Below, piece by piece: positions 10,543 to 22,750 of a stretch of DNA of 64,000 bases. A program made the translations under genes and the position numbers. The notes under the pieces are model-generated. The model did no database searches, was not told the DNA's origin, and was given only the letters and a program-made list of their open reading frames with translations. The DNA lies in contig NC_134398.1 in assembly GCF_050003625.1 (NCBI RefSeq), positions 27,125,211-27,189,210 of the forward strand. The letters are read 5' to 3'. Each line of letters starts with the position of its first letter. The stretch's first letter is position 1. The DNA comes from Haematobia irritans. Its lineage: Eukaryota; Arthropoda; Insecta; Diptera; Muscidae.

Positions 10543-12379
10543 ACAAGTAAGGAAAGTCTAAAGTCGGGCGGGGCCGACTATATTATACCCTTCACCATTT
10601 TGTAAGTCCACATTTTCGATACCATATCGAATCCGTCCAATGTGTTGGATTCTATATGAATCCATACACATATATTCTGTATATCTGAGCAGATCTGTAC
10701 AGAGTTCTGCAATACTTATAGATTTTACATTTAAGTCGGCTATTGCGCTAAGGTGGAAAACAATGTTAGTAAAAAAATATAGGAAACGTTTAAATATAAA
10801 CCAATTTTGAGGCAACTTCGCAAAAGTGTATTTATGATTTATCGGTCGATAGATGTGTAATAGAGTAATAGGAAAATTTGAGTCATTTTGATAAGTTTTC
10901 GACTTAGCAGTGGCGATTTGATAAGGAAAATGTAGGTATTTGGGCCAGTTTTGCCTAAATAGGAAACACATATATATGGAATCTATATCGAAATCTGAAC
11001 CGATTGCAATCGAATTTCACACGCATAGTTACTATGTTGAATCTACTCCATGTGCAAAATTTCACGTAAATCGGATAACAACTTTGACCTCTGTGGTCAT
11101 ATGACGGAAAATCGGGCGAATGATATATATGGGAGCTATATCAAAATCTGAACCGATTTCAACCAAAATAAACACACATATGCAGAACATTAATTCTACT
11201 GTCTGTGCACAGTTTCAAGTTCAATTCTACTCCCTCTGCAAAATTTCACGTAAATCAGAGTAACACTTTTGCCTCTGTGGGCATATTAGTACAAATCGGG
11301 CGAATGATATATATGGGAGCTATATCTAAATCTGAACAGACTGCAACTAAATTTTGCACAATTAACGATACTATAAAACGTACTCCTTGTGCAAAATTTC
11401 AAGCAACTCAGGGCAAAACTCTGGCTTTTGAAGCCATATAAGTCAAAATCGGACGAAAGATATATATGGGAGCTATATCTAAATCGGAAACGATTTTAAC
11501 CAAATTAAGCACACTTAACGATACTATTAAACGTACTTGTTGTGCAAAATTTGAACCAAATCAAGGCAAAACTCTGGCTTTTGGGGCCATATAAATCCAA
11601 ATCGGACGAAAGATATATATGGGAGCTATATCTAAATCTGAACCGATTTCAACTAAATTTGGCACAATTAACGATACTATTAAACGTACTCCTTGTACAA
11701 AATTTTAATCAAATCAGGGCAAAACTCTGGCTTTTGAAGCCATATAAGCCAAAATCGGACGAAAGATATATAGGGGAGCTATATCTAAATCTGAACCGAT
11801 TTCAACTAAATTTGGCACAATTAACCATACTATTAAACGTACTCGTTGTGCAAAATTTGAAGCAAATCAGGGCAAAACACTCGCTTTTGGGGCCATATAA
11901 GTCAAAATCGGACGAAAGATATATATGGGAGCTATATATAAATTTGAACCGATTTAGCTGATATTTGGTAGTTTTTACGGGACTGACAAAACATTCAGAT
12001 GTACAAAATTTGAAGAACGTCGGTTCATAAATACGTGAATTATGATCAAATCGGTGATAACTATATATGGCAGCTATATATAAATTTGGACCGTTTTTTT
12101 CCAAAATCAATAGCGATTGTCTTCTACCCGAAGAAAGACGTTATGTCAAATTTGAGGACGATCGGACTTAAACTGCGACCTGTACTTTGTGCACAAAATT
12201 ACATATACAGACAGACGGACGGACAGACAGACAGACGGACATCGCTAAATCGACTCAGAATTTAATTCTAAGCCGATCGGTATACTAAAAGATGGGTCTA
12301 TGACCACTATTTCTTGGCGTTACATACAAACTCACAAACTTATTATACCCTGTACCACAGTAGTGGTGAAGGGTATAAA
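10543..12379 (+). mobile_element. mini-me/INE-1-like element with 153-bp internal repeats (copy a)
   Basis: It begins CAAGTAAGGAAAGTC, then a subterminal ATTATACCCTTCACCA that is inverted at the right end as TGGTGAAGGGTATAA. The middle is a tandem series marked by ATATATGGGAGCTATAT, with successive GGGAGC marks at 11315, 11468, 11621, 11774 and 11927: exactly 153 bp apart. Near the right end is an AGAC/GGAC microsatellite (12210-12240), then ATCGCTAAATCGACTCAGAA. This arrangement resembles the dipteran mini-me elements and their Helentron-associated relatives; that assignment is from memory. No target duplication is visible. An ORF at 11542-11961 comes from the 51-codon repeats. Confidence 0.72.
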
Positions 12380-13776
12380 AACGGACAAAAGGGAACCCTC
12401 TCCCTACCTTCGCACCACTCCGACCTGATATCGGACTATCACGTACCCTATATTAATTTCGCAACTACTCAATGGTCCCTATAAATTCTATCGAAGTAAA
12501 TCGACAAAGTTTATTTCAATTTTCCCCTTCTCCAACCAGATATCGAAAAATCATATACTCATTTAAAAATCATGTATAAATTTAATCACCTCCTCCCACG
12601 TTCCCTGTAAATTTCAAGTAGATCGAAGATGTTTAAATTTTGCTCTATTGTTTTAAAGGGACGTCACTTTCCCCGATACAATATCGACAAACACCGTAGT
12701 GAATAGCACCCCTAACCTTCCCTGAAAATTCTTAAAACTTTCCTTCAAGTGTGGGGCAAGGAAGGTTGCCTCTTCGTTCATAACCTTCCCCCACTGCTTT
12801 TGTAAATTTCAAGAAAACTTAAATTTTTTTTTGCAGTTTTAGAGGAGGACCTCCTCCCCGACCAAATATCGAAAAGTGATGTAGCGTATCTTTTGTAAAC
12901 GTCCCAGAAAATGTCAAGCAAATTATAAGCCTAACGGGGCGACCTCTCTTCCGTCCAAATATCACAAAATCAGGTATCAACTATTAATATCGTAACCTCT
13001 GCCCAGTCCTCAAGTAACTCGGTAAAGTTTAATTGTTTCTCTGTATGTACTTAAGAAAAGCGGATGTCTCCCTATGCCCTTTTATTTTTATTAAAAAATC
13101 AGGAACCTGATATAAATTTCATAGCCTCACCTATTTTTCCGTAAAATTTCTGTCGGTAGTTTAGTTTTGTTTTCACTGTATTTTAAAAATAAAGCCGGTC
13201 AAAGGGGTGGTCCCCCTCCCCGACCAAATATCGAAAAATAATGTAGCGGATTTTTTTCTAGATGCCAACCCCAACATTCAATGAAAATTTTAAGCAAATC
13301 GCATAATTTTGTTCCAAGTTTCAAAAAGTAAGGCAAGGGGGAGGTCCCCCTCTCCGTCCACATATGAAATCATCAGGTACCCCATATTAATTCCATAACC
13401 TCACCGAATGTTCTCTGTATATCTCGAATAATGTAGAGAATTTTAGTTACTTCACTGTACTTTAAAAAAAGTCGAACAAAGGAGAGGTCCCCCTCCGCTA
13501 CCAAATATCGAAGTATAAAGTAGCGGATCTTTGTGTAGATGCCAACCCAACCTTCAATGAAAATTTCAAGCAAATCGGTCAGCTTTGGTCCAATTATCAA
13601 AAAGTCCGACAAAGGGAGGTCCCCCTCCGCGACCAGGTGTCAAAAAATGAGGTACCCTACTTTCACCACATGAACGCCCCCTACGATCTCTGAAAGTTTC
13701 AAGTAAATCGGTTCAACCGTTTCGGAGCCAACTCGGAACATACAAACAAACAAATAAACAAACATAGATTGAATTT

Positions 13777-14055
13777 TATTTTTTGTCAAAATGTTATTTC
13801 TATAGAAAATTTTGTCAAAATGTTATTTCTATAAAAAGTTTGTTGAAAATTTTATTTCCATAGAAAATGTTGTCAAAATTGTATTTCTATAGAAAATTTT
13901 GCCAAAATTTTATTTCTATAGAAAATTTTGTCAAAATTTTATTTCTATACTAAATTTTGTCAACATCTTATTTCTATGGAAAATTTGGTTAAAATTTTTA
14001 CTTCTATAGAAAATTGTATGAACATTTTATTTCTATAGAAAATTTTGTCAACATT
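13777..14055 (-). repeat. 29-bp tandem array, antisense
   Basis: About nine units in GTC orientation directly abutting the truncated 5' end of the Helitron. Confidence 0.85.
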
Positions 14056-14368
14056 GTTTTTTTTTTTTGATAATTGTTGTTTTGATATCAGCTTAAAACC
14101 ATTGCGTTGACTAAATTACAAGAGTACGTTAACCAACTGCGGAAAAATATATTTGTCAAATTTATTTGGGCACAGCCCTATAGACTCCCAGATGGATGTA
14201 TGGACAGCCGTTTCGGAATTACCACATTTCTCATCAACATCCACTACTGGCAGAAAAGCTATCAACCCATTATAAGAATAAATTCGAGTAGTTCACTAAA
14301 CCCATTGTAAATTACACTCGAACCTCCCAAAAAAGGTTTGCAATAGTCGACTTTTCCTAAATAAATTT
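14056..14368 (+). mobile_element. Dispersed element E, copy 3
   Basis: Diverged copy lying in + orientation between antisense arrays, so E and the arrays move independently in orientation. The frame stays open from 14107 to 14310 and includes the conserved core FVKFIWAQPYRL and FGITTFLI. Confidence 0.65.
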
Positions 14369-14388
14369 TGCCCAAATATTGAAAAAAC

Positions 14389-14749
14389 AAAATTTTGTTT
14401 CAATAGAAAATTTTGTCAAAATTTTATTTCCATAGAAAATTTTGTCAAAATTTTATTTCTATAGAAAATTTTTGCAAAATTTTATTTCTATAGAAAATTT
14501 TATCAAAATTTTATTTCTGTAGAAAATTTTGTCAAAATTTATTTCTATAGAAAATTTTTTCAAAATTTTATTTCTATAGAAAATTTTTTCAAAATTTTAT
14601 TTCTATAGAAAATTTTGTCAAAATTTTATTTCTATAGAAAAATTTTCTCAAATTTTATTTCTATAGAAAATTAGATCAAAATTTTTGTCTATAGAAAATT
14701 TTATCAAAAATTTATTTCTATAGTAAATTTTGTCAACATTTTGTTTCTT
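14389..14749 (-). repeat. 29-bp tandem array, antisense
   Basis: About twelve units with good conservation of TTTATTTCTATAGAAAATTT. Confidence 0.87.
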
Positions 14750-14946
14750 TAGCCTTTAGCCGTTTCGGAATTACCACATTTCTCATGAACATCAACTACT
14801 TGCAGCGAAACTAGCAATCCATTACTCGTATCGTAAATTCTGGTAATTCTTTAAATTCATTGTAAATAACACTCGAACCTACCCAAACAAAAAAAAAAAA
14901 AAATTTTGATAGTCGACTTTGCCTAAATAACTATGCTCAAATTTTC
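14750..14946 (+). mobile_element. Dispersed element E, 5'-truncated copy
   Basis: Begins at CCGTTTCGGAATTACCACAT, inside the ORF region of family E, and continues to a poly-A-rich end. It lacks the splice-acceptor-like start. Confidence 0.55.
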
Positions 14947-14974
14947 AAAAAAAAAAAAAAAACAAAACAAAATT

Positions 14975-16228
14975 TTGTTTCCAATGAAAATTTTTTCAAA
15001 ATTTTAATTTTACTTCTATGGAAAATTTTGTCAACATTTTGTTTCTATAGAAAATTTTGTCGAAATTTTATTTCTGTAGAAAATTTTGTCGAAATTTTAT
15101 GGCTATAGAAAATTTTGTTTCAATAGAAAATTTGTCACAAGTTTACTTCTATAGTAAAATTTGTTAAAATTTTGTGTCTATATAAATATTTGCAAAATTT
15201 TATTCCTATAGAAATTTTTATCAACATTTTATTTCCATAGAAAATTTTGTCAAAATTATGTTTGTGTCTATAGAAAATTTTGTTTCTAGAGAATTTTTTG
15301 TCAAAATTTTATTTGTATAGAAAATTTTGTCAACATTTTATTTCTATTGAAAATTTTGTCAAAATTTTATTTCTATTGAAAATTTTGTAAAAATTTTATT
15401 TTTATAGACAATTTTGTCAAAATTTTATTTTTATAGACAATTTTGTCAAAATTTTATTTCTATAGAAAATTTTGTCAAAATTTTATTTTTATAGAAAATG
15501 TTGTCCAAATTTTATTTCTATAGAAAATTTCATCAAAATTTTATTTTTATAGAATCTTTTGTCAAAATTTTATTTCTATAGAAAATTTTTCTCAAAATTT
15601 TATTTCCATAGAAAATTTTGTCAAAACTTTTTGTCTATAGAAAATTTTGTCAAAAATGTATTTCTATACTAAATTTTGTCAACATTTTGTTTCTATAGAA
15701 AATTTTGTCAACATTTTGTTTCTATTAGAAACTGTATAAAAATTTAATTTATAGAAAATGTTGTTAAAATTTAATTTCTATAGAAAATTTGGTCAAAATC
15801 TTATTTCAATAGAAAATTTTGTGAACATTTTATTTCTATAGAAAATTTTGTCAAAATTTTATTTCTATCGAACATTTTGTCAAAATTTTATTTCTATAGA
15901 AAATTTTGTCAACATTTTGTTTCCATAGAAAATTTCGTAAAAATTTTATTTTTATAAAAAATTTTGTCAAAATTTTACTTCTATGGAAAATTTTGTCAAA
16001 ATTTTATTTCTATACTAAATTTTTGTCAACATCTTATTTCTATAGAAAATTTGGTCAAAATTTTATTTCTATAGAAAATTTTGTCAAAATTTTATTTCTA
16101 TAGAAAATTTTGTCAAAATTTTATTTCTATAGAAAATTTTCTCAAAATGTTATTTCTATAGAGAATTTTGGCAAAATTTTATTTCTATAGAAAATTTTGG
16201 CAAAATTTTATTTCTAAAGAATTCTACC
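14975..16228 (-). repeat. 29-bp tandem array, antisense (1.25 kb)
   Basis: Over forty units; the ORF at 15906-16103 is read through them and has no meaning. It ends at AATTCTACCAATTGTGGTGACC, which in the opposite sense reads TTGGTAGAATT, similar to other array borders. Confidence 0.88.
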
Positions 16229-16341
16229 AATTGTGGTGACCGGGATTACTGGACCAAGTATCGAATTATAGTGAAAATGTGTTAGAAAATAAAATGTTAT
16301 CATTTTAAAATATTTGTTTTGTTTTATAGATTTATAATCTA
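16229..16341. other. Short single-copy-looking spacer
   Basis: About 110 bp between the array border and the Helitron 3' end; nothing recognised. Confidence 0.4.
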
Positions 16342-17607
16342 CTAGCGTAACCCGGCCCGCTTCGCTGCGCCTTCCAAAGCGTATTTGTAGGAATATTTTG
16401 AGTTAACTTAGTCAACCATATCCTTTGTGCTGAAAACAAATTCGAAAAGATTTGAATTCTTTCAGACAAATCCGACTACGTGCTTTTCGTTCATAGATAC
16501 AAATACGACGGATATGCATATGTAAAACGGTTCATGTTAAAAAAATGTCGGGGAGAGGGTGTACCCTTTCCTTGTTTTAAATAATGTTCTGTATGCAAGT
16601 AGTTGGACAATCTTCTATATTTCTTGTGAATTTTAAGTGTGGTTTGTCAAGGAAAGGTATCCTTCTCCTCAACATATCTGAAAATTAAGCACTATATTAT
16701 AAAAACATACAAAGAATTACTTTTTCCCATCCAATAAATCGGAAAAACCAAAAGTAGTAAAAAATTTTTACACAACTATTAATATCTCCCCAACTATTAA
16801 TATCTCCCCAGTCCTCTGTAAATTTCAAGTAACTCGGTTAAAGTTTAATTGTTTCTCTGTATGTACTTAAGAGAAGCGGATGTCTGCCTATGCCCTTTTA
16901 TTTTTATTAAAAAATCAAGAACCTGATATAAATTTCATAACCTCACCCATTTTTTCCGTAAAATTTCAGTCGGGGGAGTTTAGTTTTGTTTTCACTGTAC
17001 TTTAAAAAAAGTCTTGCAAAGGGGTGGTTCCCCTCCCCGACCAAATATCGAAAAATAATGTAGCGGATTTTTGTCTTGATGCCAACCCCAATTTTAATGA
17101 AAATTTCAAGCAAACCGCATAATTTTGTTCCAAGTTTCAAAAAGTTTGGCAAGGGGAGGTCCCCCTCCCCGTCCATATATGAAATCATCAGGTACCCCAT
17201 ATTAATTCCATAACCTCACCGCATGTTCTCTGTAAATCTCAGATAATTTAGAGAATTTTAGTTTTTTCACTGTACTTTAAAAAAGTCGAACAAAGGGGAG
17301 GTCCCCCTCCGCCACCAAATATCGAAATATAAAGTAGCGGATCTTTGTCTAGATGCCAACCCCAACATTCAATGAAAATTTCAAGCAAATCGGTCAACTT
17401 TGGTCCAATTTTCAAAAAGTCCGACAAAGGAGAGGTCCCCCTCCGCGACCAGGTGTCAAAAAATGAGGTACCCTATTTTCACCACATAAACGCCCCCTAA
17501 GATCTCTGAAAGTTTCAAGTAAATCGGTTCAGCCGTTTCGGAGCCAACTCGGAACATACAAACAAACAAACAAATAAACAAACATAGATTGAATTATATA
17601 TATATAA
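16342..17607 (-). mobile_element. Helitron-like element, reverse, internally deleted
   Basis: On the minus strand it ends GCGAAGCGGGCCGGGTTACG-CTAG at 16342, followed by host T. The 5' part (17560-17595) has the AAACAAACAAATAAACAAAC run and CATAGATTGAATT before a TATATATATA stretch. Compared with the reverse copy at 6889 it is uninterrupted, but it lacks the central segment: the sequence jumps near 16775, leaving a duplicated 'AACTATTAATATCTCCCC'. The ORF at 16943-17200 is chance. Confidence 0.72.
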
Positions 17608-18490
17608 ATGTGTAATTATATTAATAGTTTTCTAGAGGAATTGGAATAAATCTCCTGTAGCAATAAATTGTTGCTATTTCTCTCTTTCATTTCTATTTCA
17701 AATAATCGCTTTATGGCCTTTGAATATTTTAGCTATTTAGAAGATGTGGTGAAACGTTAGTTTTTGCAATAGCAATACAAATTCCCACACAGAACGACAA
17801 CACCTACATCATCATCACCATCGACACCATTGACGTTGGCATCCTCTTCGTCATTGAGACAAAGGTAATGCCTTCTGTAATGATGGCTAATGGAATACCA
17901 GGCTTGATAAAATATTTAAGTTATTTAAACAATGAACATTTAACGCCAGAACCCTTTACTTTTTTTTGTGGCCCTACTTTCTCTTTGACATGGTGATGAT
18001 TATTTATGCATGAGCCCAGGGTACGTATGAGTGATGAAGACTTAATTGGGCAACACTCATACGCCGCATGGGTCTGTTTTTGATAATGAACAAAAAGGGT
18101 TCGACCTGATGATTTCTTACGATAGTTAAAAGTAAAGGCATACAGAGAGAGAGAGAGGGAGAGAGCGAGAATGTGTTTAATAAGTAGAGATGGAGAGAAA
18201 GAGGCATTTTACAGTTTTGTTTAATGTGTGCTTAATATGCCGAAATTGAAATTAGGGAGAATTTTTAATTCAATTTCGTTGTATATGTGGGAGTGACTAT
18301 ACTGAGTATAGTCTTCTGATATGAGTGTGGAGACTACTTATTGTTGTGATTATTGAGTAAGGTGATGGTCATACTAAAAAGCTAAAAAGAAATGATGGTC
18401 ATGAAAAGCTCTTGAATCGGAGACAAAACCCATTTAAACGTTTAATACACATTCGGTATGAACCAAGACGGATATCGGTAAAGGTAACTA
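17608..18490. other. Low-repeat region
   Basis: Contains an imperfect (ATC)n tract (~17808-17830) and a GA-rich microsatellite (18143-18172). I see no gene or repeat family; it may be unique host sequence. Confidence 0.4.
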
Positions 18491-18694
18491 CCCAGCAAAA
18501 ACTAGGTAATCACATCTCATTACAATTTACATTACCAGGAGTAAGCTGTAATTACACAGTGCATTACATTGCGGTGAGTTATAATGACTATCTTGTAATG
18601 ACAATAATAAATAAATAATAAATAAATACTAATTTTCGAATTGATATTCTCAAAAGGTAATGCATTTAGCGGTCAATGACTTAATAAACTTGAA

Positions 18695-20832
18695 ACAAGT
18701 ATATACGGCCGTAAGTTCGGCCAGGCCGAATCTTATGTACCCTCCACCATGGATTGCGTAGGAACTTCTACTAAAGGCTGTCATCCACAATCGAATTACT
18801 TGGGTTGCGATAACACTTGCCGATGGCAAGGTATCGTAAAACTTTTTAACACTGTCTTCTAAATTGTAAGTTAGCCCATACGGGGTATATATTAAACAAA
18901 AAAAGGCCGATTAAATACGTATATAATCTAGTTTGACAAAATTTTCTATAGAAATAAAATTTTGACAAAATTTTCTATGGAAATAAAATTTTGACAAACA
19001 TTTGTATAGAAATAAACTTTTGACAAAACTTTCTATAGAAATGAAATTTTGACAAAACTTTCTATAGTAATAAAATTTGACAAAATTTTCTATGGAAATA
19101 AAGTTTTGGTAGATTATTTTTGGCGATATAGACCAATTTTTGTGTAATAAGTCATCGGCTATATATAACTAAAGACCGATATGGACCAATTTTTACATGG
19201 CTGTTAGAGGCCATATATTGACAAAATGTACCAAATTTCAACCGTATCGGATGACTTTTGCTCCTCCAAGAGGTTCCGGACGTCAAATCTGGGGACGGCT
19301 TATATGGGAACTATATATAATTATGGACCGATATGGACCAATTTTTGCATGGTTGTTAGAGACCATATACTAACACCATGTACCAAATTTCAACTGGATC
19401 GGATGAATTTTGCCCCTCCAAGAGGCTCCGGAGGTCATATCTGGGGATCGGTTTATATGGGGGCTATATATAATTATGGACCGATATGGACCAATTTTTG
19501 CATGGTTGTTAAAAACCGTATACTAAGACCACGTACTAAATTTCAACTGGATCGGATGAATTTTGCTCCTCCAAGAGGCTCCGGTGGTCAAATCTGGGGA
19601 TCGTTTTATATGGGGGCTATATATAATTATGGACCGATATGGACCAATTTTTGCATGGTTGTTAAAAACCGTATACTAAGACCACGTACTAAATTTCAAC
19701 TGGATCGGATGAATTTTGCTCCTCCAAGAGGCTCCGGTGGTCAAATCTGGGGATCGGTTTATATGGGAGCTATATATAATTATGGACCGATATGGACCAA
19801 TTTTTGCATGGTTGTTAAAAACCGTATACTAAGACCACGTACTAAATTTCAACTGGATCGGATGAATTTTGCTCCTCCAAGAGGCTCCGGTGGTCAAATC
19901 TGGGGATCGGTTTATATGGGAGCTATATATAATTATGGACCGATATGGATCAATTTTTGCATGGTTGTTAGAGGCCGTATACTAACATCAGGTACCAAAT
20001 TTCAACCGGATCGGATGAATTTTGCCCCTCCAAGAGGCTCCGGAGGTCAAATATGGGGATCGGTTTATATGGGGGCTATATATAATTATGGACCGATATG
20101 GACCAATTTTTGCATGGTTGTTAAAAACCGTATACTAACATCAGGTACCAAATTTCAACCGGATCGGATGAATTTTGCCCCTCCAAAAGTCTCCGGAGGT
20201 CAAATCTGGTGATCGGTTTATATGGGGGCTATATATAATTATGGACCGATATGGACCAATTTTTGCATGGTTGTTAGAGACCATATACTAACATCAGGTA
20301 CCAAATTTCAATCGGATCGGATGAATTTTGCCCCTCCAAGAGGCTCCGGAGGTCAAATCTGGGGATCGGTTTATATGGGGGCTATATATAATTATGGACC
20401 GATATGGACCAATTTTTGCATGGTTGTTAGAGACCGTATACTAAGACCACGTACCAAATTTCAACCGGATCGGATGAATTTTGCTGCTCCGGGAGGCTCC
20501 CCAAGCCAAATTTGGGTATCGGTTTATATGGGGGCTATACGTAAACGTGGTCCGATATGGCCCATTTTCAATACCATCTGACCTACATCAATAACAACTA
20601 CTTGTGCCAAGTTTCAAGTCGATAGCTTGTTTCGTTCGGAAGTTAGCGTGATTTCCACAGACGGACGGACAGCCGGACAGACGGACAGACGGACGGACAT
20701 GCTTAGATCGACTCAGAATTTCACCACGACCCAGAATATATATACTTTATGGGGTCTTAGAGCAATATTTCGATGTGTTACAAACGGAATGACAAAGTTA
20801 ATATACCCCCATCCTATGGTGGAGGGTATAAA
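18695..20832 (+). mobile_element. mini-me/INE-1-like element with 153-bp internal repeats (copy b)
   Basis: A distinct subfamily: it starts ACAAGTATATACGGCCG with subterminal TACCCTCCACCATGG, inverted near the right end as CCATCCTATGGTGGAGGGTA. The centre is a tandem series keyed on TATATGGGGGCTATATATAA, with marks at 19454, 19607, 19760, 19913, 20066 and 20219: 153 bp each (the first interval is 143). A GGAC/AGAC microsatellite (20660-20700) and the dipteran-style AGAATATATATACTTTATGG follow. The reading frames at 19226-20212 and 20222-20581 are stop-free translations of the repeats, 51 codons per unit. Confidence 0.72.
18932..19107 (+). repeat. Short 29-bp array nested in mini-me copy b
   Basis: Six sense units, then TTTTGGTAGATTATTTTTGG, the terminal motif of the array 3' module. 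This looks like a short derivative of the array family, ending at that motif, inserted into the mini-me element. Confidence 0.75.
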
Positions 20833-21085
20833 AATTATGGTACCATTAGGTATAAGTATTCACATAATTGAGCAGTTACTCGAAAAAAAACACACACAAA
20901 AATAATATTTTATGTAACGGTAATTCTGAAGATTTTTCCGTTAAGGCATATTCTTCACGAATATTTCATAATAATTGTGTTTTAAATTGATGACATTACC
21001 ATATTATGTTTTAAATAAATGCTATTATAACTCATTCACATTACACTTTCAAAATCGACTTCACTAGATTTCACTAGATGGCTTA

Positions 21086-22252
21086 TACACAGAGAATACA
21101 GATTGGTTGTGACAATCGAATTTATTGCCAACCTCCTTTTGGCAGTTGTAGCAACTACCAGTTGGCAGTTGTGACACCCAACAAATTCGGTCGACTCTAT
21201 CGAATGATGGGAAACCCAACAAATACTATATACGGAGTTGGTTGTGTCAGACGATGAAATTGGTCGTTGCTCCCTTCTTCATTTAGTTGTATCTCTCAAC
21301 TTTAAAGCACCATGACCGAATTGAATAACAAAAACCCACAAAATACTGAATTTTATTTATATTTTTTAGACGATAGGAAGATACATATACTTAAATACAA
21401 TATATTAATACATTATAAAAAATGTTCACCCTTAAAAGTATACCCTCCAGCATGAATAGGTTGGGGAATCGACAGATAATGGAGCTAAATCTTTGGTACT
21501 CTTCGCATATTAGTATTTATAGATGGTGTCCGAACTGTCTATAGCATGTCTAAAACACACAATAAATTAAGTAAAGAAATTAGTGTGGAGTTTTATAAAC
21601 GATATACGAACCTATCCCTGATGGTCACTTTCTTGGGGGTTTCATATATAGAGATGGATATTTTCAGAGCCGCCAATGAAATTATTCCATATTGAGGATG
21701 CGCACCGTAGCAGTAAGTACCCTGAAGCTATTTGTTTTTGCCAATATTGCTGTGTATTATTTTCGTTTCACAGCCAATATAGTGTATTAAGGCCAGTTTC
21801 GCACGGCGCGAGTTGTTCACGACAATATTTTATAGGCTGTCCACGGATGAGAAACTTCGAAACGAATAAGAAATATTCCGTTTTCAGTTCTAGTTATTTG
21901 ATATTAAAAAACACACTATACTTCAACGTTGATGGTAATAATTTTATTGACATTTCAAAAATATATTCAAAGGAATTCGGCTGTGAGTACCAAAGGAAAG
22001 TGCTGACTACTAAATGACAGTTACAAAGGTTTTATAAGGTTGGTTGTGCCTATCGAATTCGATCAAATTTTTTCAAAAAAGAGGCATTTAGTTTAGACAC
22101 CTAATTGTATTGTATTACAAACAACAAATGGTAGAAGGAACGAAATAACGATTGTAAATAAAGTAAAATGAATGACACAACTGTGATTTGATTGTAAATG
22201 TAGAATTTTCGTTACAATAATCGATTTTCAACCTATCTGTTTTCTGTGTGTA
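21086..22252. mobile_element. MITE with TACACAGAG...TCTGTGTGTA ends
   Basis: The left end TACACAGAGAATACAGAT and right end ATCTGTTTTCTGTGTGTA are imperfect inverted repeats, continued inward by GGTTG and CAACC. Repeated GTTGTGAC/TTGGCAGTTGT motifs occur near the left end. An ORF at 21676-22017 (113 codons) resembles no transposase I know. The end sequence is related to the TACACA MITEs at 7197-10319. Confidence 0.6.
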
Positions 22253-22750
22253 AAAAGGGATATATAAAATCCACTTTTAGTAGATTTTGAACATAATGTG
22301 AATGGGCTATTAGATATATTATAACGTAATTCCGACTCCCTTAAACAACAACTCCCTATTTTAAATGTGAAATTAATTTGCGTGTAATCTTATTTAGACG
22401 ATTTGTTACATTTTTCTTTATTTCTACAATATTCGTTTCTATTCAAGTAATGTTCATATTACAGCATTACTCGCCATATTTTGTAATCGGCTAGATTTGG
22501 TTGCCTGATACAATAAGTGGCTATTTTGGAAACTTTGGTACATCCACGAATAAGTGATTACATATTAGGTGATTATATGCTTTAAAAGCACTACTTATTT
22601 CATGGCCAAAGGTATGCCTGGGGAGAATTACTTTCCTCCTAGGACATGCGTATGTAAATGTAATCCGTAACGATGCCAATTAATAAGTGGTTATTAATTT
22701 TTAAACAGGTTTACCTACAAGATTACCGGGTAATGAGAGTTTTTGCTGGG

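Larger units (their letters stand above)
6889..13776 (-). mobile_element. Nonautonomous Helitron-like element, reverse, split by two insertions
   Basis: Element sequence is present in three blocks: 6889-7196, 10320-10542 and 12380-13776. On the minus strand the 3' end reads GCGAAGCGGGCCGGGTTACG then CTAG, followed by host T, as expected for Helitrons (CTRR end, A|T target). The 5' part carries the AAACAAACAAATAAACAAAC run and CATAGATTGAATT. Gaps are filled by the MITE pair (7197-10319) and a mini-me-like element (10543-12379). This copy keeps ~130 bp around the mini-me (10465-10540 and 12381-12430) that the copy at 50385 lacks. The 5' TC terminus is lost where the antisense array begins. No Rep/helicase ORF exists. 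Confidence 0.72.
18491..22750. mobile_element. Large TIR element with CCCAGCAAAAACT ends, containing nested elements
   Basis: The left end (TA)CCCAGCAAAAACT and right end AGTTTTTGCTGGG(TA) are perfect 13-bp inverted repeats (15 bp with the flanking TA). The outer sequence (18491-18690 and 22253-22750) is dense in GTAAT/ATTAC motifs on both sides, as subterminal repeats often are. A mini-me-like element (18695-20832) and a second MITE (21086-22252) account for most of the length, so the original element was about 1 kb. The superfamily is not clear; the 42090-42602 element has the same end motif. Confidence 0.65.

Noticed and set aside
10558..10971. 137-codon minus-strand ORF starting MCFLFRQNWPKYLHF
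   Set aside because: Lies wholly in the left part of mini-me copy a; similar short ORFs appear in copy d (56871-57077), so it follows from the repeat and shows no domain.
13373..13612. ORFs in Helitron copies with FLIIGPKLTDLLEIFIE-like sequence
   Set aside because: They appear in noncoding Helitron interiors, with stops at different places in each copy.
21676..22017. 113-codon ORF inside the TACACAGAG MITE, considered as a transposase
   Set aside because: No transposase motif is recognisable and the element is too short for an autonomous enzyme.
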